From Aminobacter ciceronei (GTDB lineage Bacteria; Pseudomonadota; Alphaproteobacteria; Rhizobiales; Rhizobiaceae): 44,977 nucleotides of DNA. The position numbers were made by a program, and so were the translations under genes. Location: contig NZ_JACJHY010000041.1 in assembly GCF_014138625.1 (NCBI RefSeq), positions 1 through 44,977 on the forward strand, written 5' to 3'. Below are positions 28,815 to 37,259 of this stretch, piece by piece. The notes below the pieces were generated by a model. It saw nothing but the letters and a program-made list of their open reading frames with translations. It was not told the origin of the DNA and did no database searches. How positions within the stretch are numbered: position 1 is the stretch's first letter; each line of letters opens with the position of its first letter.

Positions 28815-29701
28815 TCGTCGTCCCCCTTCCGAGCGAAAGCGAACAAAGCGAAGATCACGACGATCAGCGACAACATCAGCGTCACCGCCATGGCGGAGCC
28901 CAGGCCACCCTGGGCGCGTTCGATGCCGACACGCCTTATGTGATAGGTCAACACGTTGGTCGAGCCCACCGGCCCGCCCTGCGTAATCAGCGCCACCGGC
29001 TCGAACACCTGCACGGCATTGATGATGGCAATGACGGCGCTGAACAGCAGCGTCCGCTTGAGCAGCGGCAGGGTGATCGCCGTGAACTGCTGGCGCCCGT
29101 CCGCGCCGTCGATGGTCGCGGCCTCGTAGAGGCTGGTCGGGATCTGGGTCAGCCCGGCCACGACAAGCACGGTGAAATAGCCGATCTGCTGCCAGACATT
29201 GAGAACTACGATTGATACCAGCGCGGTGCTGGGCGACGACAGCCAAGGCTGCGGGCCGATACCCAGCCAGCCGAGCATCTGGTTGATCGGTCCCTCACTC
29301 GGCGAATAGAGTTTCGACCACACCAGCGCCACTGCGATCATCGGCACCATGTAGGTCGAAAACAGGATGGTCCTGAGCGCGTTGCCGCCGGCGACATTAC
29401 GCTGGTAGACGAGCAGCCCGAGGCCAACCGAAACAGGCAAGATAAGCGCCACCGACATCAGCGTGTAGAGCGCCGTATTGACCAATGCGCCCTTGAAGTC
29501 GCGCCCCACCGAGGTTGCGCCAAAAATCTCGCGGAAATTGTCGAGCCCGACGAATTCGGCCGTCTGGAAACCGGTCTGCGTCGACCAGTCCTGCAGCGAC
29601 AGCCACACCGTCAGCACCATCGGCACGACGATGAAGGCGCCGATCAGCGAGACGGCCGGCGTCAGCATCATCCAGACGGAATGTTGGTGGGTTCTGGTCA
29701 T
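28811..29701 (-). CDS. Carbohydrate ABC transporter permease (MalF-like)
   Basis: 296 aa, six membrane helices. EAA loop PTSLYEAATIDGADGRQQFTA; N-terminal helix VWMMLTPAVSLIGAFIVVPM. First permease of the CUT1 sugar transporter. It is separated from the solute-binding protein gene by 184 bp holding a palindromic repeat element, while the downstream junction is a 4-bp overlap. Confidence 0.9.
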   Translation of the reverse strand: MTRTHQHSVWMMLTPAVSLIGAFIVVPMVLTVWLSLQDWSTQTGFQTAEFVGLDNFREIFGATSVGRDFKGALVNTALYTLMSVALILPVSVGLGLLVYQRNVAGGNALRTILFSTYMVPMIAVALVWSKLYSPSEGPINQMLGWLGIGPQPWLSSPSTALVSIVVLNVWQQIGYFTVLVVAGLTQIPTSLYEAATIDGADGRQQFTAITLPLLKRTLLFSAVIAIINAVQVFEPVALITQGGPVGSTNVLTYHIRRVGIERAQGGLGSAMAVTLMLSLIVVIFALFAFARKGDDE

Positions 29702-29750
29702 GAGATGGATCAGTTGCAGTCGAGGGTGCGCGAGACGGTGACACTGCGTG

Positions 29751-29877
29751 CTTCTCCCCGTTCACGGGGAGAAGATGCCGGCAGGCAGAAGAGGGGCAGA
29801 GCTTACCTCTCCGAACTTGGAGCCGCCCCTCATCCGGCCCTTCGGACCACCTTCTCCCCGTGAACGGGGAGAAGGTG
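29751..29877. repeat. Paired-palindrome intergenic repeat (RIME-like)
   Basis: Two nearly identical palindromes, each built on CTTCTCCCCG / CGGGGAGAAG, lie at 29751-29774 and 29848-29877, with about 75 bp between that includes CCTCATCCGGCCCTTCGG. This is the layout of rhizobial intergenic mosaic elements found in many copies in related genomes. It sits between the solute-binding protein gene and the permeases, where its hairpins could reduce read-through or stabilise the upstream mRNA, giving more binding protein than permease. Confidence 0.75.
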
Positions 29878-29885
29878 GTGAGCGC

Positions 29886-31172
29886 CTACTTCGCAGCTTT
29901 CTCCAGGATCGCAGCCGCGTCGGCCTGCGCATTGGTCTGCGCCTCGGTGGCTGAAACCTTGCCATATTGCAGCGCCTCGATGGTCTGCTGGAGCGACTCC
30001 GAGAACTCCTGGCCGCCGAGAACGACCGGGAATGGTTTTGCATCGCCCAGCACGCTGACATAACCAGACAGGAATTCCGAACCAAGCTTGTCCTTGAAGG
30101 CATCGACGTCGGAACTGCGCGACGGCAGGATGCCCATCGACATCAGGATGTTGGCCATGGCCGAAGCGCCGTTCGGGCCCGACTTCGGGCTGTTCAGCCA
30201 GGCGAGGAAATCCCACGCCGCCTTCTGCTCGGCCTCCGCCGCGCCCGCATTCACCACGGTCATCCACGAATAGGAGATCGAGCGCGGCTTGTCGCCTGAG
30301 GGCCCGACAGGGATCGGCGCCGTGGCGATATCGGCGAACTTCTCGCCCATGCCTGCCTTAAGCGCACTCTCCCACCAGTTGGCCATGATGATCATGCCGG
30401 TCTTGCCGGAGACGAAATTGTCGAGGAACGGCCCTGTCGTGTTGGCGTCGGCCGAGCCCATGGCCGGGTCGCTGGAGCCCGACTTGATCAGCTCCTCATA
30501 GAGCTGGAAGGTCTCGCCGGCGTTCTTGCTGTCCAACACCGGCTTGCCGCCGGTCACCAGTTCGCCGCCATTGGACACCAGCAGCGACGAAAACGGATGC
30601 ACCACGCCCGCCGCCCAGCTGTTGATCATGCCAAACCCCTGCTGTCCCGCATCCTTCTTGGTCAGCTTGGCGGCGGCGTCCTTCAGCTCGTCCCAGGTTT
30701 TGGGCGCCGCTTCGATGCCCGCCTCCTTGAACAGCGCCTTGTTGTAGTTCAGCGCATAAACATCGATCTCGTTGGGCACGCCGTAGAGCACCCCACCGAC
30801 GCTCGCCGCCGTCACCACGCCTGCCGGCCAGGCACCCTTGACCTCGCCGGCAACCGTCTCGGGTGCAGGGGCAACGAGCTTGTCGCGCGCCAGTTCCGGC
30901 AGCCACAGATCGTAGATGCCGGCGATGGTGGCAGCCTGCCCGCCGGCCTGCGAGCGCAGCGTCGTCAAAAGGTCGCCGAACGGCACGGCGCGCACTGTTA
31001 CCGCCACGTCGGGATGGTCCTTGGCAAAATCCTTGGCCGCCTGTTCCAGCAGCGCCACCGTCTCCGGCGACCAGTGGGTCAGGTAGGAAATATTGACTGA
31101 CTGCGCCCATACGGCGCTCGGCAACAGGGCGATGCCGGCGGCCAGCGCGCCCTTGATCCACGCGAGTTTCAT
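29886..31172 (-). CDS. ABC transporter sugar-binding protein
   Basis: 428 aa. Signal peptide MKLAWIKGALAAGIALLPSA ending WAQS, then a family 1 extracellular solute-binding fold (VNISYLTHWSPETVALLEQA; MIIMANWWESALKAG; SYSWMTVVNAGAAEAEQKAAW). No lipobox Cys at the cleavage site, so it is free in the periplasm. First gene of the operon. GGAGGA lies 8 nt before ATG 31172. Binding specificity unknown; the kinase/SIS/UTRA partners suggest an amino sugar or oligosaccharide. Confidence 0.9.
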   Translation of the reverse strand: MKLAWIKGALAAGIALLPSAVWAQSVNISYLTHWSPETVALLEQAAKDFAKDHPDVAVTVRAVPFGDLLTTLRSQAGGQAATIAGIYDLWLPELARDKLVAPAPETVAGEVKGAWPAGVVTAASVGGVLYGVPNEIDVYALNYNKALFKEAGIEAAPKTWDELKDAAAKLTKKDAGQQGFGMINSWAAGVVHPFSSLLVSNGGELVTGGKPVLDSKNAGETFQLYEELIKSGSSDPAMGSADANTTGPFLDNFVSGKTGMIIMANWWESALKAGMGEKFADIATAPIPVGPSGDKPRSISYSWMTVVNAGAAEAEQKAAWDFLAWLNSPKSGPNGASAMANILMSMGILPSRSSDVDAFKDKLGSEFLSGYVSVLGDAKPFPVVLGGQEFSESLQQTIEALQYGKVSATEAQTNAQADAAAILEKAAK

Positions 31173-31225
31173 AAGATCGTCCTCCACATGCGGGGCCACG
31201 TTCCCGGCTTGACCCGCACCAAGAG

Positions 31226-31251
31226 GTTATAACGTCATACTGACCTGTCAA
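31226..31251 (-). promoter_or_regulatory. Candidate promoter/operator of the sugar operon
   Basis: On the minus strand a consensus TTGACA (31251-31246) precedes the palindrome GTCA-GTA-TGAC and then TATAAC (31231-31226). The spacing to TATAAC is only 14 bp, which is short. The palindrome would be a suitable place for the GntR/UTRA regulator. This is suggestive rather than firm. Confidence 0.35.
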
Positions 31252-31372
31252 GGCAGCAGGGTTCGATTTCCGGTGCGCACTTTGTCAGGAGACCGACCGC
31301 CCGTGTCTTGCAGTGCCAGACACGGTCCACGACAACTGAACTCGGCAACGACTCACGCTTCGGGAGGATCCG

Positions 31373-31567
31373 TTGATTGCCGCCTATATCGACGAGTTCA
31401 TCATGCTCTGCGCCGGCGCCTGGATGACGGCCGTCGGCTTCGGTTATGTCGATCTGACGACGTCTCCCAACCAGCCCTGGCTCGCCAACCTCGTACGCCA
31501 GTTCAAGTGGATGGGCCCGCTCCTGATGCTGATCGCCGTCATCCTCGGTATCGCTGCTCCGTCCTGA
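31373..31567 (+). CDS. Small membrane protein, hypothetical
   Basis: 64 aa. Two hydrophobic stretches (FIMLCAGAWMTAVGFGYV and WMGPLLMLIAVILGIAAP) separated by a polar loop. The start is TTG at 31373 with a strong GGGAGG 5 nt upstream. Divergent from the sugar operon. Function unknown. Confidence 0.6.
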   Translation: MIAAYIDEFIMLCAGAWMTAVGFGYVDLTTSPNQPWLANLVRQFKWMGPLLMLIAVILGIAAPS

Positions 31568-31577
31568 CGAGCGCGCG

Positions 31578-31831
31578 ATGCGCATTACTGAAATCGGGGA
31601 GGCCACAATCCCCATTTCGCGCTACGCCGACCCGGCGATTGCGTCCGGCGGCCTGACAACAAGCATCGTCGCAGTCGTCACCGATGTTCTGCGCGCCGGC
31701 AGGCCGGTTATCGACTGGGGTTACGCTCAGTTGGACGCTTCTCCCAAGGCGGACTGATCCGCGAACAGGCATCGGCTTCGAGGCCAACGCAGCAACCCGC
31801 GCTGTTCAAGGCAAAGCTCGGCGTGCCGTGA
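31578..31831 (+). pseudogene. Truncated and frameshifted enolase-superfamily (mandelate racemase-like) gene
   Basis: From ATG 31578 the frame reads MRITEIGEATIPISRYADPA ... TTSIVAVVTDVLRAGRPVI, the typical N-terminal capping domain of mandelate racemase/muconate lactonizing enzymes, and stops at 31757. The homologous continuation GRFSQGGLIREQ is found in another frame from 31733, so there is a frameshift near 31731. That frame stops at 31831. No barrel domain follows, so at most the first 80 or so of about 390 codons survive. It starts 10 bp after the small membrane protein stop. Confidence 0.7.
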
Positions 31832-31904
31832 TCGCGCACCTCCGGCTTGCCGCCGCCGCGCCCGCCTGCTCTTATTTGCAGCGGAAAACGGAGAGAGGCA
31901 GGGC

Positions 31905-32114
31905 ATGGGTTTCATCAAGGTCACGGCGGTTTCGCCCTCGGGGGCAACATCCTACATCCGCATCGCCGACATCGTCGGCGTGGCCGCCGGCACGAGCAGT
32001 CCGAACACCGGCAAGGCAGTGGTGCAGGTCCGCTCCGGCGGCGACAGGCCCTACCCCTGGCAGGTCATGGAGACGCCCGACGAGGTGATGGCCCTTATCG
32101 CGGCCGGATCGTAA
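31905..32114 (+). CDS. Small conserved-looking protein, hypothetical
   Basis: 69 aa: MGFIKVTAVSPSGATSYIRI, then ADIVGVAAGTSSPNTGKAVV, ending ETPDEVMALIAAGS. The pattern of an N-terminal strand, a charged turn, a second strand and a C-terminal DEVMALI helix resembles the FlbD-type small proteins, but no flagellar gene is nearby and similarity is weak. GAGAGAGGCAGGGC precedes the ATG. Function unknown. Confidence 0.55.
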   Translation: MGFIKVTAVSPSGATSYIRIADIVGVAAGTSSPNTGKAVVQVRSGGDRPYPWQVMETPDEVMALIAAGS

Positions 32115-32297
32115 CAGCAGCGGCGGTACAGTCGGAACTCCACGCCCTGCCCAGCAGGCATGGCGGTGCGCTGCGGCGCTCGCCTAATACTCCTGCTGCC
32201 CGCCAGGAATGCCTCCCACAGCACATTGCCGTACCACGCCTGGCAGATCGCCTCCGACCACTCCTCGCTGTCGGTTGCCAAGCGCCCAGACGCTCCC

Positions 32298-33008
32298 TCA
32301 CCCCGCCAGTGCCAGCTCCACCGCCGCCTCGGCATGCAGCTTGACCACGTCGAATGCCGGCATCGGATAGGCATCCATACCGAGCAGCAGCGGCAGTTCG
32401 GTGCAGGCGACGACGGCGGCTTCTGCCCCGCGCGCGCCGAGATCGCCGGCCAGTTGCTGCAGCACCGCGGCCGACACCGGCTTCACCAAGCCGAGCGTCA
32501 GTTCGTCGATGATGATGCGATGCAGTGCCGTGCGCTGTTCCTCCGATGGCACGATCACCTCGATGCCAAAACGCTGCTGCAGCCGCTCGGCGAAGAACCC
32601 GAGTTCCATCGTGTAGCGCGTTCCGAGCAGCCCGACGCGCTTGATGCCGGCGGCACGGATCGCTTCGCCGGTTGGGTCGGCGATGTGCAGCAGCGGAATG
32701 CCGATCGCGCCGGCCACCTGATCGGCAACCGTGTGCGGCGTCACCGCTGTCAGCATGGCGAAGGCGGCTCCCGCCTTTTCAAGGCTGCGCGCCGCCTCCG
32801 AGATCACCGCTGCAACCCGCATCCAGTCGCCTTCGGCTGCCAGCCGATTGAGTTCGTCGAAATCGAGCGTGAACATCAGCGAGCGAGCATTGTGATGCCC
32901 GCCCATCCTGGCATGTGCCGCCTGATTTATCAGCCGGTAATAGAGCGCGCTGGACTCCCAACTCATCCCGCCCAAAAGTCCGATCAGCCTGGTCCGGTCA
33001 ACAGTCAC
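32298..33008 (-). CDS. Aspartate/glutamate racemase family protein with altered active site
   Basis: 236 aa, start GTG at 33008 with GGGGGA 6-7 nt upstream. LIGLLGGMSWESSALYYRLI and the second-half VVACTELPLLLG (Cys202) are family hallmarks. The first catalytic position, normally within a C/T-N-T-x-H motif, reads T87-A-V-T-P-H92: the Asn is Val and the catalytic Cys/Thr position appears to be Ala, with Thr next to it on either side. Either Thr87 or Thr90 takes over or the enzyme no longer racemises by a two-base mechanism. Related lyases and isomerases (for example hydantoin racemase) share the fold. Confidence 0.8.
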   Translation of the reverse strand: MTVDRTRLIGLLGGMSWESSALYYRLINQAAHARMGGHHNARSLMFTLDFDELNRLAAEGDWMRVAAVISEAARSLEKAGAAFAMLTAVTPHTVADQVAGAIGIPLLHIADPTGEAIRAAGIKRVGLLGTRYTMELGFFAERLQQRFGIEVIVPSEEQRTALHRIIIDELTLGLVKPVSAAVLQQLAGDLGARGAEAAVVACTELPLLLGMDAYPMPAFDVVKLHAEAAVELALAG

Positions 33009-33185
33009 GATTGTTCCCCCGCTCGGCCGTGCTGGCGGCCTCAATGCTAGGTCGGAACGATCAGGCGATTGTGCAAGGGTTGTACAAGCGGAGTTTCAGC
33101 ACCTCGCATGCTTTGGAAAATCGAGCCCGGAATCGGCAGCGACAAACAGACCAGGGACAGGCGCAGCCCAGGGACAGGCGGGCCC

Positions 33186-33223
33186 AAAAAAGTTGACCCC
33201 GCCGCTACCAGGAGCGCACGGGG
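33186..33223 (-). terminator. Rho-independent terminator of the candidate RNA
   Basis: Minus strand: CCCCG, TG, CGCT, CCTGGT loop, AGCG, G, CGGGG, then TCAAC and TTTTTT. The split stem of 5 plus 4 bp with a 6-T tail is a good terminator and has no annotated protein gene upstream of it on that strand. The tail is offset from the stem by 5 nt, which weakens it. Confidence 0.5.
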
Positions 33224-33590
33224 CCTGTTGTCGGGTTATACCCTTACCTGCCGGGAATGGTTTACCGGCTTTGCTCTCTCGGATGCTTCGTGGCTCACAG
33301 CCAACGATCCGACCATGGTTTCAAATTGTCTGAGGGAACAACAGGTCGGGGTTTGCGTGAGGCTTTTCGCTAGGGAAAGCCAGGCACCTGCGCCTGCTGT
33401 GGTTCCGTCCTGTTAGCGGAACCCTTTGGGACTGTCCGGTGGAGTCATGCTCTGCTCCTACGTCAGTTGCGCCATGTGTTCGCCCGCTGCTCAACTCGCG
33501 TGTCTGCGGCGTCTCGCAGACCGACCGTAGCATGGTGAGGAGCCCTCAAGGAGGCTCGGCCTCAGGCGACACAGGCACTCTGCATCCCTG
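33186..33590 (-). ncRNA. Candidate structured RNA, minus strand
   Basis: The 853 bp between the racemase start and uvrA has no convincing protein gene. Within it, several helices can be drawn: CCTGTTGT (33224-33231) with ACAACAGG (33338-33345) enclosing hairpins GCCGG/CCGGC (33250-33269) and TCGGAT/ATCCGA with inner TGGCT/AGCCA (33279-33312); GTTCCG/CGGAAC (33401-33421); and GTCTGCG/CGCAGAC (33501-33521). The set ends on the minus strand with a terminator at 33186-33223. A short frame with good AGGAG spacing (MTPPDSPKGFR) lies inside. It does not match RNase P RNA, tmRNA or SRP RNA cores that I know. The 5' end is not defined. Confidence 0.4.
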
Positions 33591-33699
33591 ATTCCCTCAC
33601 GTCAACCACAACATTGTTAATCGGGAAAAATGTGATCGAAGTCGGCTTTCGCGGCCCCGGATTCGCGTGATGCTCCTGCCATAACGTTGTCAGGAGCGC

Positions 33700-33714
33700 G
33701 TTCGGCCTTTGTTC
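33700..33714 (+). promoter_or_regulatory. LexA box of uvrA
   Basis: GTTC-GGCCTTT-GTTC, a third perfect GTTC-N7-GTTC operator, 147 bp before the uvrA start. It fits SOS control of uvrA. The leader between box and gene is long. Confidence 0.8.
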
Positions 33715-33861
33715 TTTCCACTTGCCCCTGCGCGCCAAAGGCGCTTAAACGCGTTTGGTTGCCGCCCCTCTCGACCGGGCGGCGAAATTACCTACATGAG
33801 GGGGATGGTTGGGCTCGCCCGCCACTCCAAGCAATTCCAGATTTGAGGCGGCGGCGCGGCA

Positions 33862-36783
33862 ATGGCCGATCACAAGTACATTTCCATTCGCGGTGCGCGC
33901 GAACACAATCTCAAGAACGTCGATCTCGACCTGCCGCGCGACAAGCTGATTGTCATGACCGGCCTGTCCGGCTCGGGCAAATCCTCCCTCGCCTTCGACA
34001 CCATCTATGCCGAGGGCCAGCGCCGCTATGTCGAGAGCCTGTCGGCCTATGCCCGCCAGTTCCTCGAGATGATGCAGAAGCCCGACGTCGACCAGATCGA
34101 CGGCCTGTCACCGGCGATCTCGATCGAGCAGAAGACGACGTCGAAGAATCCGCGTTCGACGGTCGGCACGGTCACCGAGATCTACGACTACATGCGCCTC
34201 TTGTTCGCGCGCGTCGGCGTGCCCTATTCGCCGGCGACCGGCCTGCCGATCGAGAGCCAGACTGTCAGCCAGATGGTCGACCGCGTGCTGGCGGTCGACG
34301 AAGGCACCCGACTGTTCATCCTGGCGCCCATCGTCCGCGGCCGCAAGGGTGAGTACAAGAAGGAGCTCGCCGAGCTCCAGAAGAAGGGTTTCCAGCGCGT
34401 CAAGATCGACGGCGCCTTCTACGAGATCGCCGAAGCGCCCGTTCTCGACAAGAAGTACAAGCACGACATCGATGTCGTCGTCGACCGCATCGTCGTCCGC
34501 CCCGACCTCGCCACGCGTCTGGCCGACTCGATCGAAACCGCGCTCAAGCTGGCCGAGGGCCTGGCGGTCGCCGAATTCGCCGACAAGCCGCTCGATGCCA
34601 GCCAGACCGGCGCCGACGCGATCAACAAGTCCGCCAACGAAACCCACGAACGCATTCTGTTCTCGGAGAAATTCGCCTGTCCGGTCTCGGGCTTCACCAT
34701 CCCGGAGATCGAGCCGCGTCTGTTCTCCTTCAACAACCCGTTCGGCGCCTGCCCGGCCTGCGACGGCCTCGGCAACCAGCGCGCCATCGACCCGGCGCTC
34801 GTCGTGCCGGAAGAGCATGTATCGCTGCGCGAGGGTGCTGTGGCACCCTGGGCCAAGTCGACCTCGCCCTACTACACCCAGACACTGGAAGCGCTCGGCA
34901 AGGTCTATGGCTTCAAGATCGGCGACCGCTGGCGCGACCTTTCGACTGAGGCGCAGGAGGCCATCCTGCGCGGCACGGGCTCGAAGGAAATCACCTTCAA
35001 TTATGACGACGGCCTGCGCTCCTACAAGACGACCAAGACCTTCGAGGGCGTGATCCCCAATCTCGAGCGCCGCTGGAAGGAAACCGAATCCGCCTGGATG
35101 CGCGAGGAGATCGAGCGCTTCATGTCGGCCACGCCCTGCCCGACCTGCGCCGGCTACCGCCTCAAGCCGGAAGCATTGGCGGTCAAGGTCGGCGGCAAGC
35201 ACATCGGCGAAGTCACCGAGCAGTCGATCCGCAAGGCCAATGCCTGGTTCGAGGAATTGCCGGCCCTGCTCAACGACAAGCAGAACGAGATCGCCGTCCG
35301 CGTGCTCAAGGAAATCCGCGAACGCCTGCGCTTCCTCAACGACGTCGGCCTCGAATATCTGACGCTGTCGCGCAATTCCGGCACGCTGTCGGGCGGCGAA
35401 AGCCAGCGCATCAGGCTGGCCTCGCAGATCGGCTCGGGGCTGACCGGCGTGCTCTACGTGCTCGACGAGCCGTCCATCGGCCTGCACCAGCGCGACAATG
35501 CCCGCCTGCTCGACACGCTGCGTCACCTCAGGGACATCGGCAACACCGTCATCGTCGTCGAGCATGACGAGGACGCGGTGCTGACCGCCGACTATGTCGT
35601 CGACATGGGCCCGGCCGCCGGCATCCATGGCGGCCAGATCATCGCCGAAGGCACGCCGCAGCAGGTCATGGCCAACCCCAACTCGATCACCGGCAAATAT
35701 CTGTCGGGCGAACTCGAGATCGCGGTTCCGCCCCAGCGCCGCGAATTGAAGAAAAACAGGCGCATCAAGGTCGTCGGCGCGCGTGGCAACAATCTCAAGA
35801 ATGTCAGCGCCGAGATCCCGCTGGGCACCTTCACCGCCGTGACCGGCGTGTCGGGCGGCGGCAAGTCGACCTTCCTGATCGAGACCCTGTTCAAGGCAGC
35901 GTCGCGCCGCATCATGGGCTCGCGCGAGCATCCAGCCGAGCACGACCGCATCGAGGGCCTCGAATTCCTCGACAAGGTCATCGACATCGACCAGTCGCCC
36001 ATCGGCCGCACGCCACGCTCCAACCCGGCCACCTACACCGGAGCCTTCACGCCGATCCGCGACTGGTTCGCCGGCCTGCCGGAAGCCAAGGCGCGCGGAT
36101 ACCAGCCCGGCCGCTTTTCGTTCAACGTCAAGGGTGGCCGCTGCGAAGCCTGCCAGGGCGACGGCGTCATCAAGATCGAGATGCACTTCCTGCCCGACGT
36201 CTATGTCACCTGCGACGTCTGCCACGGCAAGCGCTACAATCGCGAAACGCTCGACGTGTTGTTCAAGGGCAAGTCGATCGCCGACGTGCTCGACATGACG
36301 GTCGAGGAAGGTGTCGAATTCTTCGCTGCCGTTCCCGTGGTGCGTGACAAGCTGATGACGCTCAACCAGGTCGGCCTCGGCTACATCCACATCGGCCAGC
36401 AGGCCAACACGCTGTCCGGCGGCGAAGCCCAGCGCATCAAACTGGCCAAGGAGCTGTCGCGCAAGGCAACCGGCAAAACGCTCTACATCCTGGACGAACC
36501 GACCACCGGCCTGCACTTCCACGATGTCGCCAAGCTGCTCGAGGTGCTGCACGAGCTCGTCGACCAGGGCAACACGGTGATCGTCATCGAGCACAACCTG
36601 GAGGTGATCAAGACCGCCGACTGGGTGCTCGATCTCGGCCCCGAAGGCGGCGACGGCGGCGGCGAACTCGTCGCCTCGGGCCGGCCCGAAGACATCGTCG
36701 CCGAACCGCGCAGCTACACCGGCCAGTTCCTCAAGGAACTTCTGGAGCGTCGCCCGCGCGGCAAGCAGGAGGCGGCGGAGTAG
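33862..36783 (+). CDS. uvrA: Excinuclease ABC subunit A
   Basis: 973 aa, normal length. DNA damage recognition ATPase of nucleotide excision repair. First cassette Walker [14 protein letters not shown] (34-46), signature [12 protein letters not shown], Walker [14 protein letters not shown]. Second cassette [38 protein letters not shown]. Zinc sites: the first reads C273-P-V-S276 ... C297-P-A-C300, so one Cys is Ser; the second ([12 protein letters not shown] ... [10 protein letters not shown]) is complete and is the one needed for DNA binding. LexA box upstream. ATG 33862. Confidence 0.97.
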   Translation: MADHKYISIRGAREHNLKNVDLDLPRDKLIVMTGLSGSGKSSLAFDTIYAEGQRRYVESLSAYARQFLEMMQKPDVDQIDGLSPAISIEQKTTSKNPRSTVGTVTEIYDYMRLLFARVGVPYSPATGLPIESQTVSQMVDRVLAVDEGTRLFILAPIVRGRKGEYKKELAELQKKGFQRVKIDGAFYEIAEAPVLDKKYKHDIDVVVDRIVVRPDLATRLADSIETALKLAEGLAVAEFADKPLDASQTGADAINKSANETHERILFSEKFACPVSGFTIPEIEPRLFSFNNPFGACPACDGLGNQRAIDPALVVPEEHVSLREGAVAPWAKSTSPYYTQTLEALGKVYGFKIGDRWRDLSTEAQEAILRGTGSKEITFNYDDGLRSYKTTKTFEGVIPNLERRWKETESAWMREEIERFMSATPCPTCAGYRLKPEALAVKVGGKHIGEVTEQSIRKANAWFEELPALLNDKQNEIAVRVLKEIRERLRFLNDVGLEYLTLSRNSGTLSGGESQRIRLASQIGSGLTGVLYVLDEPSIGLHQRDNARLLDTLRHLRDIGNTVIVVEHDEDAVLTADYVVDMGPAAGIHGGQIIAEGTPQQVMANPNSITGKYLSGELEIAVPPQRRELKKNRRIKVVGARGNNLKNVSAEIPLGTFTAVTGVSGGGKSTFLIETLFKAASRRIMGSREHPAEHDRIEGLEFLDKVIDIDQSPIGRTPRSNPATYTGAFTPIRDWFAGLPEAKARGYQPGRFSFNVKGGRCEACQGDGVIKIEMHFLPDVYVTCDVCHGKRYNRETLDVLFKGKSIADVLDMTVEEGVEFFAAVPVVRDKLMTLNQVGLGYIHIGQQANTLSGGEAQRIKLAKELSRKATGKTLYILDEPTTGLHFHDVAKLLEVLHELVDQGNTVIVIEHNLEVIKTADWVLDLGPEGGDGGGELVASGRPEDIVAEPRSYTGQFLKELLERRPRGKQEAAE

Positions 36784-36792
36784 TCCGCCGCC

Positions 36793-37242
36793 ATGGCAAC
36801 GAACGAGCCACATGAACACGCGCGACGCGAGGCATTCGCGGAGATCCCAGGTGGCCGCGAGCTAATCGATTGGTTTGGCTTCGTGCCACATTTTCACGAT
36901 GCCGAAATGTTCGACATCGACTTGTCCTCCAGCCGGTCCGGACAGCTGAAGATCCGAGCGTTTCGGATGACCGCTCAGGTTGATGACCAGGGCTATTTTG
37001 TCCTTGATCGTCATGTTGTCGTGACACTCACACTCGAATCCATCAGCGAAATCTCGCTGTCCGACTTTCATCTGCCGGGCATTATCGGAGACCTCGTGGT
37101 CGTGCGGTCTGACGACGAGTTTCGCGTTGAGTGGGACGCATCCTATGGCGTGGCCGGCCGCATCGCGGCGGCAAGGGTACGCTTTGATTTCGAAGCATGC
37201 CCCGTCGAACGAACACCATTGACCGCAACGCATCCAGTCTGA
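36793..37242 (+). CDS. Imm50-like immunity protein family member
   Basis: 149 aa. WFGFVPHFHDAEMFDIDLSS matches the WFGxxPxFHDAE signature of the Imm50 family, followed by alternating beta strands (FVLDRHVVVTLTLESISEIS; DDEFRVEWDASYGVAGRIAA). Imm50 proteins were defined as predicted immunity proteins of polymorphic toxin systems, but many are found alone. No toxin gene is visible near. It begins 9 bp after the uvrA stop and may share its transcript. Its last 100 bp overlap the open part of the degraded membrane gene on the other strand. Confidence 0.7.
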   Translation: MATNEPHEHARREAFAEIPGGRELIDWFGFVPHFHDAEMFDIDLSSSRSGQLKIRAFRMTAQVDDQGYFVLDRHVVVTLTLESISEISLSDFHLPGIIGDLVVVRSDDEFRVEWDASYGVAGRIAAARVRFDFEACPVERTPLTATHPV

Positions 37243-37259
37243 CGCCCGGCAGGTTGGCA

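Noticed and set aside
32115-32297. A minus-strand frame just past the racemase stop (reads WSEAICQAWYGNVLWEAFLA)
   Set aside because: It looks somewhat protein-like but has no start or ribosome site of its own and its open frame begins inside the racemase gene. Too weak to call.
33069-33416. A 115-residue plus-strand frame and a 70-residue minus-strand frame (33321-33533)
   Set aside because: Both have odd composition, no domain and no supporting ribosome site, and they overlap the nested inverted repeats. I favour a structured RNA or scar.
33186-33590. RNase P RNA, tmRNA or SRP RNA in the gene-poor stretch
   Set aside because: The conserved cores (for example GAGGAAAGTCC of RNase P, a peptide-tag frame of tmRNA, or the GGAAGGAAGCAGCC-like loop of SRP RNA) are absent on both strands.
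34108-36819. A 903-residue open frame on the minus strand opposite uvrA
   Set aside because: It is rich in Asp, Val, Leu and Arg in the pattern produced by reading a GC-rich gene backwards, and has no domain. uvrA on the plus strand explains the region.
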